Source: Xenorhabdus mauleonii (GTDB lineage Bacteria; Pseudomonadota; Gammaproteobacteria; Enterobacterales; Enterobacteriaceae). Taken from it: DNA of 64,000 nucleotides. Shown one piece after another: positions 25,664 through 34,563 of the stretch (the stretch's first letter is position 1; each line of letters starts with the position of its first letter). The position numbers and the translations under genes are program-made. The stretch is taken from contig NZ_FORG01000011.1 of assembly GCF_900113945.1 (NCBI RefSeq), forward strand, positions 1-64,000. Reading direction: 5' to 3'. The notes beneath the pieces were generated by a model that made no database searches, was not told the origin of the DNA, and saw nothing but the letters and a program-made list of their open reading frames with translations.

Positions 25664-26533
25664 ATGAGTAATAATGTTTTTTTTGATGATGGTGTTAACT
25701 GTGATGCTGAAGATGATAACAATAAACTCACAGTTACTAATCGTGCCACAATACAACCTGTAGCTTTGATGAGATTAAATGTTTTCGTGCCTTCCAGCCG
25801 CCCGGCAAAAGGTGTACAAACAACGATTGATGCAACCGCAGAACTCAAGAATTTAGAATTTTCACGGCGTGAAGGATATAACAATGTGAAGATTACAGGT
25901 GAGCGCTTGAATATGGCGCTTGATTTTAAAATTTGGGTTGGGATTATACAATCATTCAGTAAATATGGCCTGAAATCAAACACTATTCAGCTACCATTCC
26001 ATGAATTTGCTGCTATGTGTCTTTTCGAATCCAAAAGGTTTGATAAAAAACTACGCCAGAATATAGCCGATTCGTTGACGCGCATACGTGGTAAAACGAT
26101 CACATTTACTAAATCTGGCTCAGAAGGGATAAAAGATATTGTATCAACGGGGTTGCTAAAAACAGGGCGGTTTTCCTTTGAAAATGACCTTGTTGAGTTG
26201 GAAGCTGATGAACGATTGTGGGAACTGTATCAGGTTGATTATAAAGTATTATTACGCCATAAACCAATAAACGCATTGCCGCGTAAAGAAGTCGCACAAG
26301 CCCTATACACCTACATTGAAAGTCTACCTTCTAATCCTGCTCCAATATCACGCGAGAGAATTAGAAAGAGATTAGCATTACTATCCCCAATTAAAGAGCA
26401 AAATAGAATCATCAAGCAAGCTCTGGAGCAGTTAGAGAAGATTGGATATTTAACGTATTCTACTGTTATTCGTGAGAAAGAAACTTACTTTATTATCCAT
26501 TCTAGAAATTCGAAACTGAAGCCTTACTCTTAG
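25664..26533 (+). CDS. repA: Replication initiator RepA, P1 family (Rep_3-like)
   Basis: 289 residues, close in length and sequence style to P1 RepA (286 residues). Recognisable blocks are IQPVALMRLNVFVPS, FKIWVGIIQSFSKYGLKSNTI, TGLLKTGRFSFENDLVELEA and the C-terminal FIIHSRNSKLKP. It should bind the upstream iterons as a monomer to open oriR, repress its own promoter (which overlaps the iterons), and be titrated by the downstream iterons. It is the main replicon of the element. Iterons also follow its stop codon. Confidence 0.92.
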   Translation: MSNNVFFDDGVNCDAEDDNNKLTVTNRATIQPVALMRLNVFVPSSRPAKGVQTTIDATAELKNLEFSRREGYNNVKITGERLNMALDFKIWVGIIQSFSKYGLKSNTIQLPFHEFAAMCLFESKRFDKKLRQNIADSLTRIRGKTITFTKSGSEGIKDIVSTGLLKTGRFSFENDLVELEADERLWELYQVDYKVLLRHKPINALPRKEVAQALYTYIESLPSNPAPISRERIRKRLALLSPIKEQNRIIKQALEQLEKIGYLTYSTVIREKETYFIIHSRNSKLKPYS

Positions 26534-26546
26534 GCATAGAGAGTAA

Positions 26547-26585
26547 GGTGTGTCGAAATGGGAAGAGGTGTGTTGTATAAGTCGC
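26547..26585 (+). repeat. Iterons just after repA
   Basis: One full iteron (GGTGTGTCGAAATGGGAAGA) and a degenerate second (GGTGTGTTGTATAAG) follow the repA stop directly. They are separate from the large iteron field at 27642 and add to RepA titration. Confidence 0.75.
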
Positions 26586-26670
26586 GATTATTTCAGGTAA
26601 ATCATATAGAAAAATTTCGGCAGTTATACTGGTTCGCTTATTGAGTCAGATAAAACAATCAGTTAAAGTA

Positions 26671-26860
26671 GCCCCGCCATTGGCAAAATCCAATGGTCAA
26701 GGCGTCGCGGCCTTGTTAAGAACGATCCACTGGTAGGAAGTTTCTGCCAGTGTGCTTGCTATCGCCCTCTCTATGGCGGTTCAGGCAGGGAAGGCTAACG
26801 CCTTGCCGGAAGATCGTTCCCGGTCCGCGAACCCTGTCTTGAATCGCCACCAATAACTAA
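26671..26860 (+). ncRNA. Highly structured non-coding segment (C4-like antisense RNA candidate or leader)
   Basis: Within 150 bases there are five perfect stem-loops: CCATTGG/CCAATGG (26677-26696), CAAGGC/GCCTTG (26698-26715), CACTGG/CCAGTG (26728-26752), CGCC/GGCG (26763-26778) and AAGGC/GCCTT (26791-26804). A long-range pair, GAACGATC (26720) with GATCGTTC (26812), encloses the last three. The segment is GC-rich in an AT-rich region and lies just before the Ner-like gene, which suggests a regulatory RNA. P1 and P7 use the C4 antisense RNA in their immI region; whether this is a relative was not tested. The transcribed strand is not certain. Confidence 0.45.
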
Positions 26861-26876
26861 TGGAAGGGGTAGCAGG

Positions 26877-27167
26877 ATGATTAATCATAAAAAAGACTGG
26901 CATCAAGCCGACATTATTGCTGCATTACGTAGGCGTGGAACAACCTTAGCAGCAGTCTCTCGTGAAGCAGGGCTCAGCTCATCAACATTAGCAAACACAC
27001 TGTCACGACCGTGGCCTAAAGGCGAATGGATTATTGCCAACTACCTTAAGCTACATCCCTCAGAGATTTGGCCGAGCCGATATTTCGATCTGAATGGCCA
27101 ACTACTAGAACGTACACCTCGCAGTATTACTCAAAATCAATCACTAAATTGTTACAACGTGCAGTAA
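26877..27167 (+). CDS. Ner/Nlp-family DNA-binding regulator
   Basis: 96 residues. KKDWHQADIIAALRRRGTTL followed by AVSREAGLSSSTLANTL and RPWPKGEWIIANYLKLHPSEIWPSRY is the full Ner/SfsB (Nlp) helix-turn-helix signature of Mu-like phages and enterobacterial regulators. The C-terminal 25 residues are extra. GGAAGGGG lies 10-15 bases before the ATG. It follows the structured segment and precedes a gene 15 bases downstream, with which it is probably co-transcribed. It may regulate phage or plasmid functions. Confidence 0.85.
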   Translation: MINHKKDWHQADIIAALRRRGTTLAAVSREAGLSSSTLANTLSRPWPKGEWIIANYLKLHPSEIWPSRYFDLNGQLLERTPRSITQNQSLNCYNVQ

Positions 27168-27182
27168 CTGTAGAGGTAAACT

Positions 27183-27584
27183 GTGAGTAATAACTCTATC
27201 TCACTAAAACAAGCGGCATATCGCTCAGGCCTAGCCACGTCTCTGTTCAAATTCATTTTCGAAAAAACGAAAAGTGAATGTACAACAGATTTCAATAACC
27301 TGATCGCATTAGCAAGTGATATCAATCAAGAGGTTCATCACGCCCTTTTGAAATATTCACCGACACCATTAACACTGAGGTTATTGAGTTACATAAAACA
27401 TCGGCGGCCTGTCCCATTAACTCAGGCGATGCATCTGACTGGAGTAGGAATTTCTTTGTATGAGGTTATTCTCGATCAAGCCAGTAAGGATTGTTCAATT
27501 GAATCACGCGATATGCTCTCATTAGCTTGTGATATCAACCAGGAAGTTTATCGCGCTCTTCTGGCTGTGATTTATGATGAATAA
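27183..27584 (+). CDS. Internally duplicated protein of unknown function
   Basis: 133 residues from GTG 27183, with GAGG upstream. The sequence consists of two copies of a module of about 50 residues: residues 7-60 end in LASDINQEVHHALLKY and residues 79-130 end in LACDINQEVYRALLAV, both opening with an LxQA segment. The modules are helical and could bind DNA or protein. It forms an operon with the Ner-like regulator. No known family was recognised. Confidence 0.6.
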   Translation: MSNNSISLKQAAYRSGLATSLFKFIFEKTKSECTTDFNNLIALASDINQEVHHALLKYSPTPLTLRLLSYIKHRRPVPLTQAMHLTGVGISLYEVILDQASKDCSIESRDMLSLACDINQEVYRALLAVIYDE

Positions 27585-27641
27585 GCTATCGCTTTGCGAT
27601 GTAAGAATCGCATGCAAAGTAGTATGAGGTTCTTGATTTAT

Positions 27642-28620
27642 GGTGTGCCGAAATGGGAAATGGTGTGGTGTATGGATATAATTCATCAAATTCTATATCA
27701 ACTGCAGTAGTGCACTTGCCGTAATGTTTATCTCCCATTTCGACACACCTGAGATTGATTGTCATCATTTTCCCACTACGACACACTGCTGTGAATGTTT
27801 ACCTGTACTGGGCGTAGTAGTGTGTCGTAACGGGATGAATAGGTGATAGGGCATCAATTTTCAAAATACAAGGCGATATGACTACCCGTAATACCTGATT
27901 CAGCGGTTTTCCCGTTTCGACACACCTGAGATTGATTTATCATCTTTCTCCCGCTATGACACACTACTGAGAATGTTTTAGCTGTACCAGACGTAGTAGG
28001 TTTAAGTGTGTCGTAATGGGGTGAATGGGTGATAGGGCATCAATTTTCAAAATACAAGACGATATTACTACCCGTAATACCTGATTCAGCGGTTTTCCCG
28101 TTTCGACACACCTCCGGTTGATGAGCCTTCTTGCTCCCACTTCGGCACACCGCTGAGGATATCTGTGCGGATGGTTGCGTATTATCTGTATCAAGTTTTG
28201 TAGGTTCGGGTGTGTTGTAATGGGATGAATGGATGATAAGGCATCTACTGTTCAAAATAAATGATGATGTGGTTATCCAGAATGCCTCATTCAGCGTCCT
28301 CCCGTTTCGACACACCTCAGAATAGTTTGCGATCTTTGTCCCACTTCGGCACACCGCTGAGGATATTTGTGCGGATGGTTACGTATTATCTGTACCGAAT
28401 TTTGTAGGTTCGGGTGTGTCGTAATGGGATGAACGAGTGACCAGGCGCCTGTTTTCAAGATAGAAGGTGATATGACTACCCGTAATTCCTGATTCAGCGG
28501 TTTTCCCGTTTCGACACACCTCCGGTTGATGAACCCTCTTGCTCCCACTTCGGCACACAGCTGAGAATGCCCAGATTAATGGCTATGTATCTGTACCGAT
28601 TTTTGTAGGTGTAATGAGGT
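27642..28620. repeat. incA: incA-like field of about 15 RepA iterons in five higher-order units
   Basis: Iterons related to GGTGTGTCGAAACGGGAAAA occur at 27642(+), 27731(-), 27769(-), 27819(+), 27907(-), 27946(-), 28004(+), 28093(-), 28133(-), 28209(+), 28298(-), 28337(-), 28413(+), 28501(-) and 28541(-), with a partial plus copy near 28606. After the first, they form repeated units of about 190-205 bp with the order minus, minus, plus, and the spacers are also similar. P1 has a nine-iteron incA locus after repA that limits copy number by binding and pairing RepA. The minus-strand ORFs running through this field are repeat artefacts. Confidence 0.9.
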
Positions 28621-28798
28621 GAATGGGTGATAAGGCATCAGTTTTCAAAATACTAGGCGGTATGGTCATCCGTAATGGTTGATTCGGTTGTTTCCCCTTT
28701 TGGAGCTTTTCGATGAAAAGGACACAATGCCCCAACATGCGCTGAAATAGCGTTACGAGCAGCTTCAAAATTACTTTTGGTGGATTATCGGGGGAGTA

Positions 28799-29017
28799 AT
28801 GCTGGCTGCAATAATTTTTACTGGTGTTAGTACCAAGTGTTTCTTCAGTAAAGACGCATACAGAAACATCAATGCTATTTACAACACTTATCGGTTGGTT
28901 GAAGGGCTTAAAAAACAATGTATTATTATAACAAATAAACTTGATACTGCTCCCAATACTTTTAAAAATTTAAAGAAAAAATATCTGAACCCGATAAAAT
29001 ATGAAACAAAGTATTAA
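28799..29017 (+). CDS. Hypothetical small protein
   Basis: 72 residues with a good ribosome binding site (GGGGGAG) 5 bases before the ATG. The N-terminus is mildly hydrophobic (MLAAIIFTGVSTKCFF) and the rest is basic. It precedes the toxin-like gene by 36 bases and may be the tail of a decayed gene or a leader. No family was recognised. Confidence 0.3.
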   Translation: MLAAIIFTGVSTKCFFSKDAYRNINAIYNTYRLVEGLKKQCIIITNKLDTAPNTFKNLKKKYLNPIKYETKY

Positions 29018-29053
29018 TAAATTTTCATGCGATATAATCTTATGGAGTGTTAG

Positions 29054-29945
29054 ATGAGTAGAAGACTTTCAAATAAATTTATGGATGGGCAATTAGTATT
29101 TGATAATGGGGAGTTCAAACCTCTTACTCATATGAAGGAGTATAGGAAAAAGCAATACGCTGAACTTGAAAGAAAATTAAATGATATAAGAAATAAAGAG
29201 CGTTATGCACTAATAACTCTATCTAGAAGAAGCTATTGGCTTTTTAAAAGCTGCTTTATGTAAAGATGGCACGCATAACTCATGGAAAGATAAACTATTT
29301 TCATGTACTGATCTTGCGTCTTCGTTTGCTGGAACTATACTGGAATTAGTTGGTGTTGCTAAAATAATTAATGAGGTTAAAACTCTAGGTATTAAAGCCA
29401 AAGAATATAAAGGTAGAGGAGGAGCTACGCACATTAAAATTACTGGTAAACAAAGTGTTAGAAAATTTATCACAGGTACTAATTATCGTCTTGATAATCA
29501 AAAAATAGTGAAAATGGGGATTGGCACCAAAGGCATCATGAATGGCATAATTTCAGGTGCTAAAATTTGTATATATTTTTCCCTTGCTTATCGAACAGTT
29601 GAATTTATGTTAAAAGATGAATATGCTCTAGCTGATTTCTTGGGAAATATAGCAGTTGACACTGCAAAATTATTGATTACCACATTAATCACTGCTGGTA
29701 TTGGTAAAATAGCATCTCAGTATTTTTTAACAGCAGGAATCAGCATAATTGGTGTTTCTGCTGGGTTGTTTCTAGCTGGAGTTGGAGTAGCTATTGCTTT
29801 ATATTATCTTGATAATGAACTAGGGATATCAGAAAAAGTAATAAATGCTATTAGAGAGAGTGATGAGAAAATACAAGGAGATTATTATGATATCAATCGT
29901 CAACAAATGGGGGTGAGTAACCCAGCCATTTGGCCGTGGAACTAA
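29054..29945 (+). pseudogene. Frameshifted membrane-active toxin/effector candidate
   Basis: Two frames together encode about 297 residues. The first runs from ATG 29054 to about 29217 (to KERYALITL). The second continues without a break from LEEAIGFLKAALCKDGTHN to the stop at 29945, so a single extra base near 29215-29222 separates them. The N-terminus is charged and helical. The C-terminal half has long hydrophobic helices (LLITTLITAGIGKIASQYFL, then IIGVSAGLFLAGVGVAIALY), as in pore-forming effectors. A DUF1240-like membrane protein is encoded right after it, the usual arrangement of effector and immunity. The toxin role is inferred from architecture and neighbour. Confidence 0.5.
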
Positions 29946-29990
29946 GTAATATACTAATATTTTTAATAATGATTTATAATGAGGTTCCTA

Positions 29991-30433
29991 ATGTCAAATA
30001 AAGCTAAAAGTAAATATCAAAAAAAATAACCTTACCTTTTTGGTATAGATTTTTGTATGTAATATTTCTATTGCTAGTCATAACTATTATGTCAATAGTG
30101 GTTTTTTTTTCTTGGCGTGATTTTAATTCACTAATTAATTTTAACGAGAGAGTATTTTTTTCTTGGCGGGTATTTTTTATTTCATTTGGATTTCCAATAG
30201 TTTTTCATATGCTATTTACTCTTATTCTAGCTTGTCTTTCAGATACCCCTAGACCATATAAAGGTCGTGTTGTTGATTTCTTTGTATGGGTGTTTTTGGG
30301 GGCTTTAATTCTTAGTGTTCCTGTATCCTTATATGTTGATAATAAATTGAAAGACTCTGGATATGTAACATGTGATAAAAAATCGTTAATTGCACCAAAC
30401 GAATATGTGAGAGATATAAATTTATGTCGCTAA
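29991..30433 (+). pseudogene. DUF1240-like membrane protein (immunity candidate), frame broken at a poly-A run
   Basis: From 30053 the frame encodes a four-helix membrane protein ending in YVDNKLKDSGYVTCDKKS and a YVRDINLCR terminus, the pattern I associate with DUF1240 proteins of Xenorhabdus and Proteus. A well-placed start with GAGG lies at 29991 (MSNKAKSKYQKK), but its frame ends at 30029. An eight-A run at 30019-30026 separates the two frames, and a one-base slip would join them into a protein of about 146 residues. The gene is therefore either inactivated, expressed from a later start, or expressed by slippage. It follows the toxin-like gene by 45 bases. Confidence 0.55.
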
Positions 30434-30800
30434 GCATATATTAAAAAATAATGTAGGAAGAGAAGGCTATAAACAAATAAAGATCCCAAGTGAGCAATTA
30501 GGAATAGAAATTGTAGAGCTGAATGCTCAAATAGATCATGTTCATTTGTTGGTAAAAATCCCGCCGAAACTCGTCATATCACACGTTTTAGGGCACTTGA
30601 AAGGTAAAACAACCCTACGCTTGTTTAATAAATTTCCCTATTTAAGAAAGAAGAAATGGTACGGAATCACGTGAATTATCAAGAAAAACATGAGAATGAA
30701 GATAATCAGCTTTCTTTAACAGGAATGTGAAGTGAAGGCTCTAAGAGTCTGAACTTATAATGCCCCTTCAGGGTAAAATCAATGCCCCCTTCTATGAAGG
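30434..30800 (+). pseudogene. IS200/IS605-family TnpA transposase remnant
   Basis: Fragments DHVHLLVKIPPKLVISHVLG, then HLKGKTTLRLFNKFPYLRKKKW, and the end segment ENEDNQLSLTGM are characteristic of IS200-type TnpA (Y1 HUH transposase; the HVHLL block carries the HUH motif). Frame changes and a gap after KKKWYG show that it is broken. A hairpin (GCCCCCTTC...GAAGGGGG) at 30782-30805 is the typical end structure and may also terminate hcp transcription from the other side. Confidence 0.8.
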
Positions 30801-30811
30801 GGGATTTTTAC

Positions 30812-31291
30812 TTAATACACCCTCTCGTCCCATATGCTATAGGCTGATGTACCTGCTGTCATATGGTTCCATGAAATTGATTTATAATTGAGTATAACTC
30901 TTTCATATGGCATAGCATCAAAATCATTTATAGAATTAGGGTAAGTACAAGAAACTTCAGAGATTGTGGCCTCTGTAATTTTGACTTCATAGAAAAGCTC
31001 TAAATGCCCTAGTTGTCCAGTTCTGTAAAAAATAAATTTACCATCTAATGATTCGTTAGAATCTATCGCCATCGCCAATAATGGTGATGATTTATCTATG
31101 GGTTTGATAAATTGTATGGGTTGGTGACTGACATTTTGGTTACGGGATATAGTATGATCTAAACTGAGTATCTGTATTTTACCTTCGTGTCCTTTTTGAT
31201 ATCTATTTCCTATTGACTCTGGAGTTGAGCATCCAGAAGATATTAGGCCTTGCTTTTTCCCATTTAAAGTTAAATAGATCATGTATGACAT
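30812..31291 (-). CDS. hcp: Hcp-family type VI secretion tube/effector-carrier protein
   Basis: About 159 residues from the ATG at 31291, preferred over 31303 because AAGGATGG lies 8 bases before it. IYLTLNGKKQGLISSGCS, IGNRYQKGHEGKIQILSLDH, QPIQFIKPIDKSSPLLAMAI and the C-terminal TAGTSAYSIWDERVY are diagnostic of the Hcp family widespread in Enterobacterales. Hcp hexamers form the inner tube of the T6SS and carry effectors. There are no other T6SS structural genes in the window, so this would be an orphan acting with a chromosomal system. IS200 remnants directly downstream may have removed a linked effector gene. Confidence 0.9.
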   Translation of the reverse strand: MSYMIYLTLNGKKQGLISSGCSTPESIGNRYQKGHEGKIQILSLDHTISRNQNVSHQPIQFIKPIDKSSPLLAMAIDSNESLDGKFIFYRTGQLGHLELFYEVKITEATISEVSCTYPNSINDFDAMPYERVILNYKSISWNHMTAGTSAYSIWDERVY

Positions 31292-31430
31292 AAAATTTAC
31301 CATCCTTTTTATCTAAAGATGGCTAACATTTGATCTCGAATACATAACTTAACATATTAAAAATCATGCCGATAGTTATATGACAAAGACCTTTCACCTG
31401 ATTTTATGTAATTAGCTGTTTTAGATCTGT

Positions 31431-31889
31431 TTAATTTCTTCTAAAATTACACCCCGAGGGGTCAGTGCACACTATATTTTGCAAGTAAATTTTCTCTCTT
31501 TCTTTACTTGGGATTTTTGCACATTCTTTTGTTAAAAATAATCTTCTTTTTGTTGATTTCGTTGAGGTTTTTCCTTCAGGAATATAGAAGTTAATATCTA
31601 TATTACCTTCATGTTTCCCGAACCAGCCAATAGTTCCTCTGGCTGATACCATTTCATTTCCACTCTTTTCAAACACGTAAAATGCACCTTTGCCAGCTCT
31701 GCTTTCAATGATGCTTATGTTATTAGCGGCTAAACCATTTTTTAATTCATCTTCTTTTTTCCACATAGTTGCAACTCAGTATGCCATACTTTCAGTTCCG
31801 CTTGACGCAGAAAAACGGTCATATAATTTATTGGTACTGCGTCCACTAATGAAAAAGGGAGATAAAGTAGCTATCATTATTTTTTTCAT
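31431..31889 (-). pseudogene. Lipoprotein-like gene with a stop codon and a lost lipobox cysteine
   Basis: One reading frame runs from MKKIMIATLSPFFISG (31889) through an in-frame TGA at 31776-31778 into MWKKEDELKNGLAANNISII and on to 31431. The N-terminus looks like a lipoprotein signal in which the expected Cys after ISG is Arg (CGC, one base from TGC). The stop could likewise derive from TGT or TGC. Two point mutations thus explain the present state. The mature part is polar, with no family recognised. It lies upstream of hcp on the same strand and may once have been a periplasmic immunity or accessory protein. The downstream 111-residue ORF could still be translated on its own. Confidence 0.45.
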
Positions 31890-32013
31890 ATTTCGAATTG
31901 TTCCGATTTTTCTAGACTGGTATTCGCCTTTACAATACCTTAACCGTGAACCAATTGAATGATCACGTTGAGTTACAATTTCCATTGCAGTAATGTACAG
32001 TCTTTACGCTAAT

Positions 32014-33066
32014 CTAACTATCTTCATCTTTATGGCTAAGCTCGGCTTCCAGTTCTTCAATACTTGGCAAACTGGATTTCAAATCTTCTGGCAAAGTGCG
32101 GGTTAATTCATAGTCTGAAATCCCAATGGGTTTTTGTATGCCACGTAATGCGTATTCCGCCAATATCCGATCCTTAGTTTGGCACAAAATCAAACCAATA
32201 GTAGGTTGATCGGTAGGATGCCGTAACTTGTCATCGACTACAGAACAATAAAAATTCATCTTACCTGCATGTTCAGGTTTAAACTCTCCTCGCTTCAGTT
32301 CAATAACAACAAAAGCTCGCAGCCTCAGATGGTAAAAGAGTAAATCGATATAGTAATCTTGATCACCTACAGTTATTGGATACTGTCGCCCAACAAAAGC
32401 AAATCCCTCGCCAAGTTCAAGCAGGAATTTTTCAAGGTGTTTGAGTAGCTCCGTTTCCAATTCACGTTCTTTAAAGGGCTCTGACAGAGTGAGAAAATCA
32501 AAAATATAAGGATCTTTTAGGGTCTGTTGTACCAACTCGGATTGAGAAACAGGTAACAGATTTTTGAAGTTACTGACAATTGCACCTTGTCGGGTATAGG
32601 CCTTATTTTTTATCATTTGTAACAGAGAATCACGGCTCCAACCCTGTATCAACACTTGTTCTGCATACCAAAATCGCTCAGTTTGATCTTTTATCTTCTC
32701 AATGAGAAGAATATTGTGTCCCCAAGGCAATTGTGCCACAGGTTGTGGCACAATTTCTGAAGTGGCGTTTTCATCCCCATTTGATAGAAAGGCGTATTCT
32801 CGGTAAAACCGCAGCATCCGTTTTAGATTTCGTTCGGAGAAACCTTTTACTTCAGGTAATTCATTAGCAATATCTCGTGCTAGTTTAGGAATGATCCCGG
32901 CTCCCCATCCCTGTAGCATTTGGCGCTTATGGAGTAGTTGACCAATATCCCAATACATTTGAATGAGTTCCGCATTAACGGCTTGAACAGCCCTCAACTG
33001 GCCGCAGCGGATACGTTCTTTTACATCAATGAGTAATGAGGTATAAACTTGTAGTTCTAATGTCAT
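32014..33066 (-). CDS. YhcG/DUF1016 PDDEXK nuclease-domain protein
   Basis: 350 residues. The N-terminal DUF1016 domain includes MYWDIGQLLHKRQM, GWGAGIIPKLARDIANELPE and GFSERNLKRMLRFYREY. The C-terminal PDDEXK nuclease fold is visible as DYYIDLLFYHLRLRAFVVIE followed by LKRGEFKPEHAGKM, with the D...ExK metal-binding arrangement. Family members (YhcG, Rpn-related) occur in accessory DNA, and roles in DNA cleavage, recombination or defence have been suggested. It is a single gene with no operon partner. The following 33067-33448 is non-coding and shows nothing recognisable. Confidence 0.85.
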   Translation of the reverse strand: MTLELQVYTSLLIDVKERIRCGQLRAVQAVNAELIQMYWDIGQLLHKRQMLQGWGAGIIPKLARDIANELPEVKGFSERNLKRMLRFYREYAFLSNGDENATSEIVPQPVAQLPWGHNILLIEKIKDQTERFWYAEQVLIQGWSRDSLLQMIKNKAYTRQGAIVSNFKNLLPVSQSELVQQTLKDPYIFDFLTLSEPFKERELETELLKHLEKFLLELGEGFAFVGRQYPITVGDQDYYIDLLFYHLRLRAFVVIELKRGEFKPEHAGKMNFYCSVVDDKLRHPTDQPTIGLILCQTKDRILAEYALRGIQKPIGISDYELTRTLPEDLKSSLPSIEELEAELSHKDEDS

Positions 33067-33403
33067 AATCTGCTTTCTTTTTTAATGGCTTATAAACAGC
33101 ATAAGTATTCAATTCTTTATTTATTTTAGAATCTTTAGCGTGCGTATACATCATAAAAATGACGAAATTTGGCGAATTTTCAGCTGGTAGTGTCCAGTAC
33201 ACATGACTAAACAGTCATGGATAACAATGAACTATGAATAACAGCTCCATGTTAATGTGTAATTACCCCGTATTCATATATTAGAGATCTTCCAGCATAC
33301 TGAGAGCACTTACTCACTGAGAAAACAGCTAGCTATGAAAAAAGCCTGACTTGCCGAATATCAGAATATTGCGGTCTGGAAATGTCAGCTCCTAAGACAT
33401 TAA

Positions 33404-33973
<570 letters not shown>

Positions 33974-34159
33974 AATGGAAAATGGGGTCGTGATCTTACC
34001 CTATTTGCACAGCCTGAGTATCACCTATGGTGGTTCAGGGATGACATATAGCGTGTTATAGAGGTACGAGTCAGACCGTCTGTTGAAGCAGGCCTCCCCT
34101 AATATAAGCAAGGCTATCATCTGAAAACAGTAGGAATCTTCGCCCATTAGGGCGGAGAG

Positions 34160-34222
34160 AATGCCAACTAGTTTGCACCATTCCTTTAGTAATTCTTCTC
34201 AGAATTTTATCTTATAACTCAC
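34160..34222 (-). pseudogene. StbE/RelE-type toxin remnant
   Basis: On the minus strand the bases read SYKIKF, stop, EELLKEWCKLV, matching the beginning of StbE/RelE toxins (YKLKF followed by an ALKEW segment). Only about 20 codons survive, with an in-frame TGA. It lies downstream of the StbD-like antitoxin gene, where the toxin gene belongs. Confidence 0.5.
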
Positions 34223-34266
34223 AGATAATCGTCCAAATTAACATCAGTTAACTGCTGTTTTTTGCG

Positions 34267-34455
34267 TTATGTCACTAATCTGGCAAGTTCTTGCTCGTCA
34301 ACTAAGTCAAGCATCCTTTCATAGAGTTCAACGGAAACATAATAAAATGCAGGCTGGTTCCTGTTCAGGATAACGGCTGTATGGCCAACTCTCGCATTCA
34401 CCGCTGGCATTGGACTTTTCTTTAACTCACGGATACCTGCACTTGTATCACTCAA
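34267..34455 (-). CDS. StbD-like antitoxin (Phd/YefM family), orphan
   Basis: 62 residues, slightly shorter than typical StbD (about 80). IRELKKSPMPAVNARVGHTA is the N-terminal DNA-binding element, and VILNRNQPAFYYVSVELYER followed by MLDLVDEQELARLV completes the family pattern. The antitoxin would repress its own promoter and neutralise an StbE/RelE toxin. The toxin gene downstream is a remnant, so the pair is no longer functional here, although the antitoxin could still block related toxins. Confidence 0.7.
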   Translation of the reverse strand: MSDTSAGIRELKKSPMPAVNARVGHTAVILNRNQPAFYYVSVELYERMLDLVDEQELARLVT

Positions 34456-34563
34456 GATTATATTTGGTATAAAGCCTCACAAATAAGGCCAGTTGACAAG
34501 CCTCTTTATCAAAGGGATTAATCATTAGCCTCATAAAAAGGAAAATAATCAACTTATCGCATC

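Noticed and set aside
25855-25867. TTAGAATT motif copy inside repA
   Set aside because: It lies in coding sequence (codons for Leu-Glu-Phe) and not near a gene start, so it is treated as chance.
27586-28548. Minus-strand ORFs with repeated segments such as MCRSG and RRCVETG
   Set aside because: They are translations of the RepA iteron field. The amino-acid repeats follow the DNA repeat and no start signals are present.
27642-28620. Possible CRISPR array
   Set aside because: The repeated units occur in both orientations, the spacers are themselves similar, there are no cas genes, and the repeats match the replication iterons at oriR.
30812-31291. Complete type VI secretion system
   Set aside because: Only hcp is present. 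No sheath, baseplate, ClpV or membrane-complex genes occur in the window.
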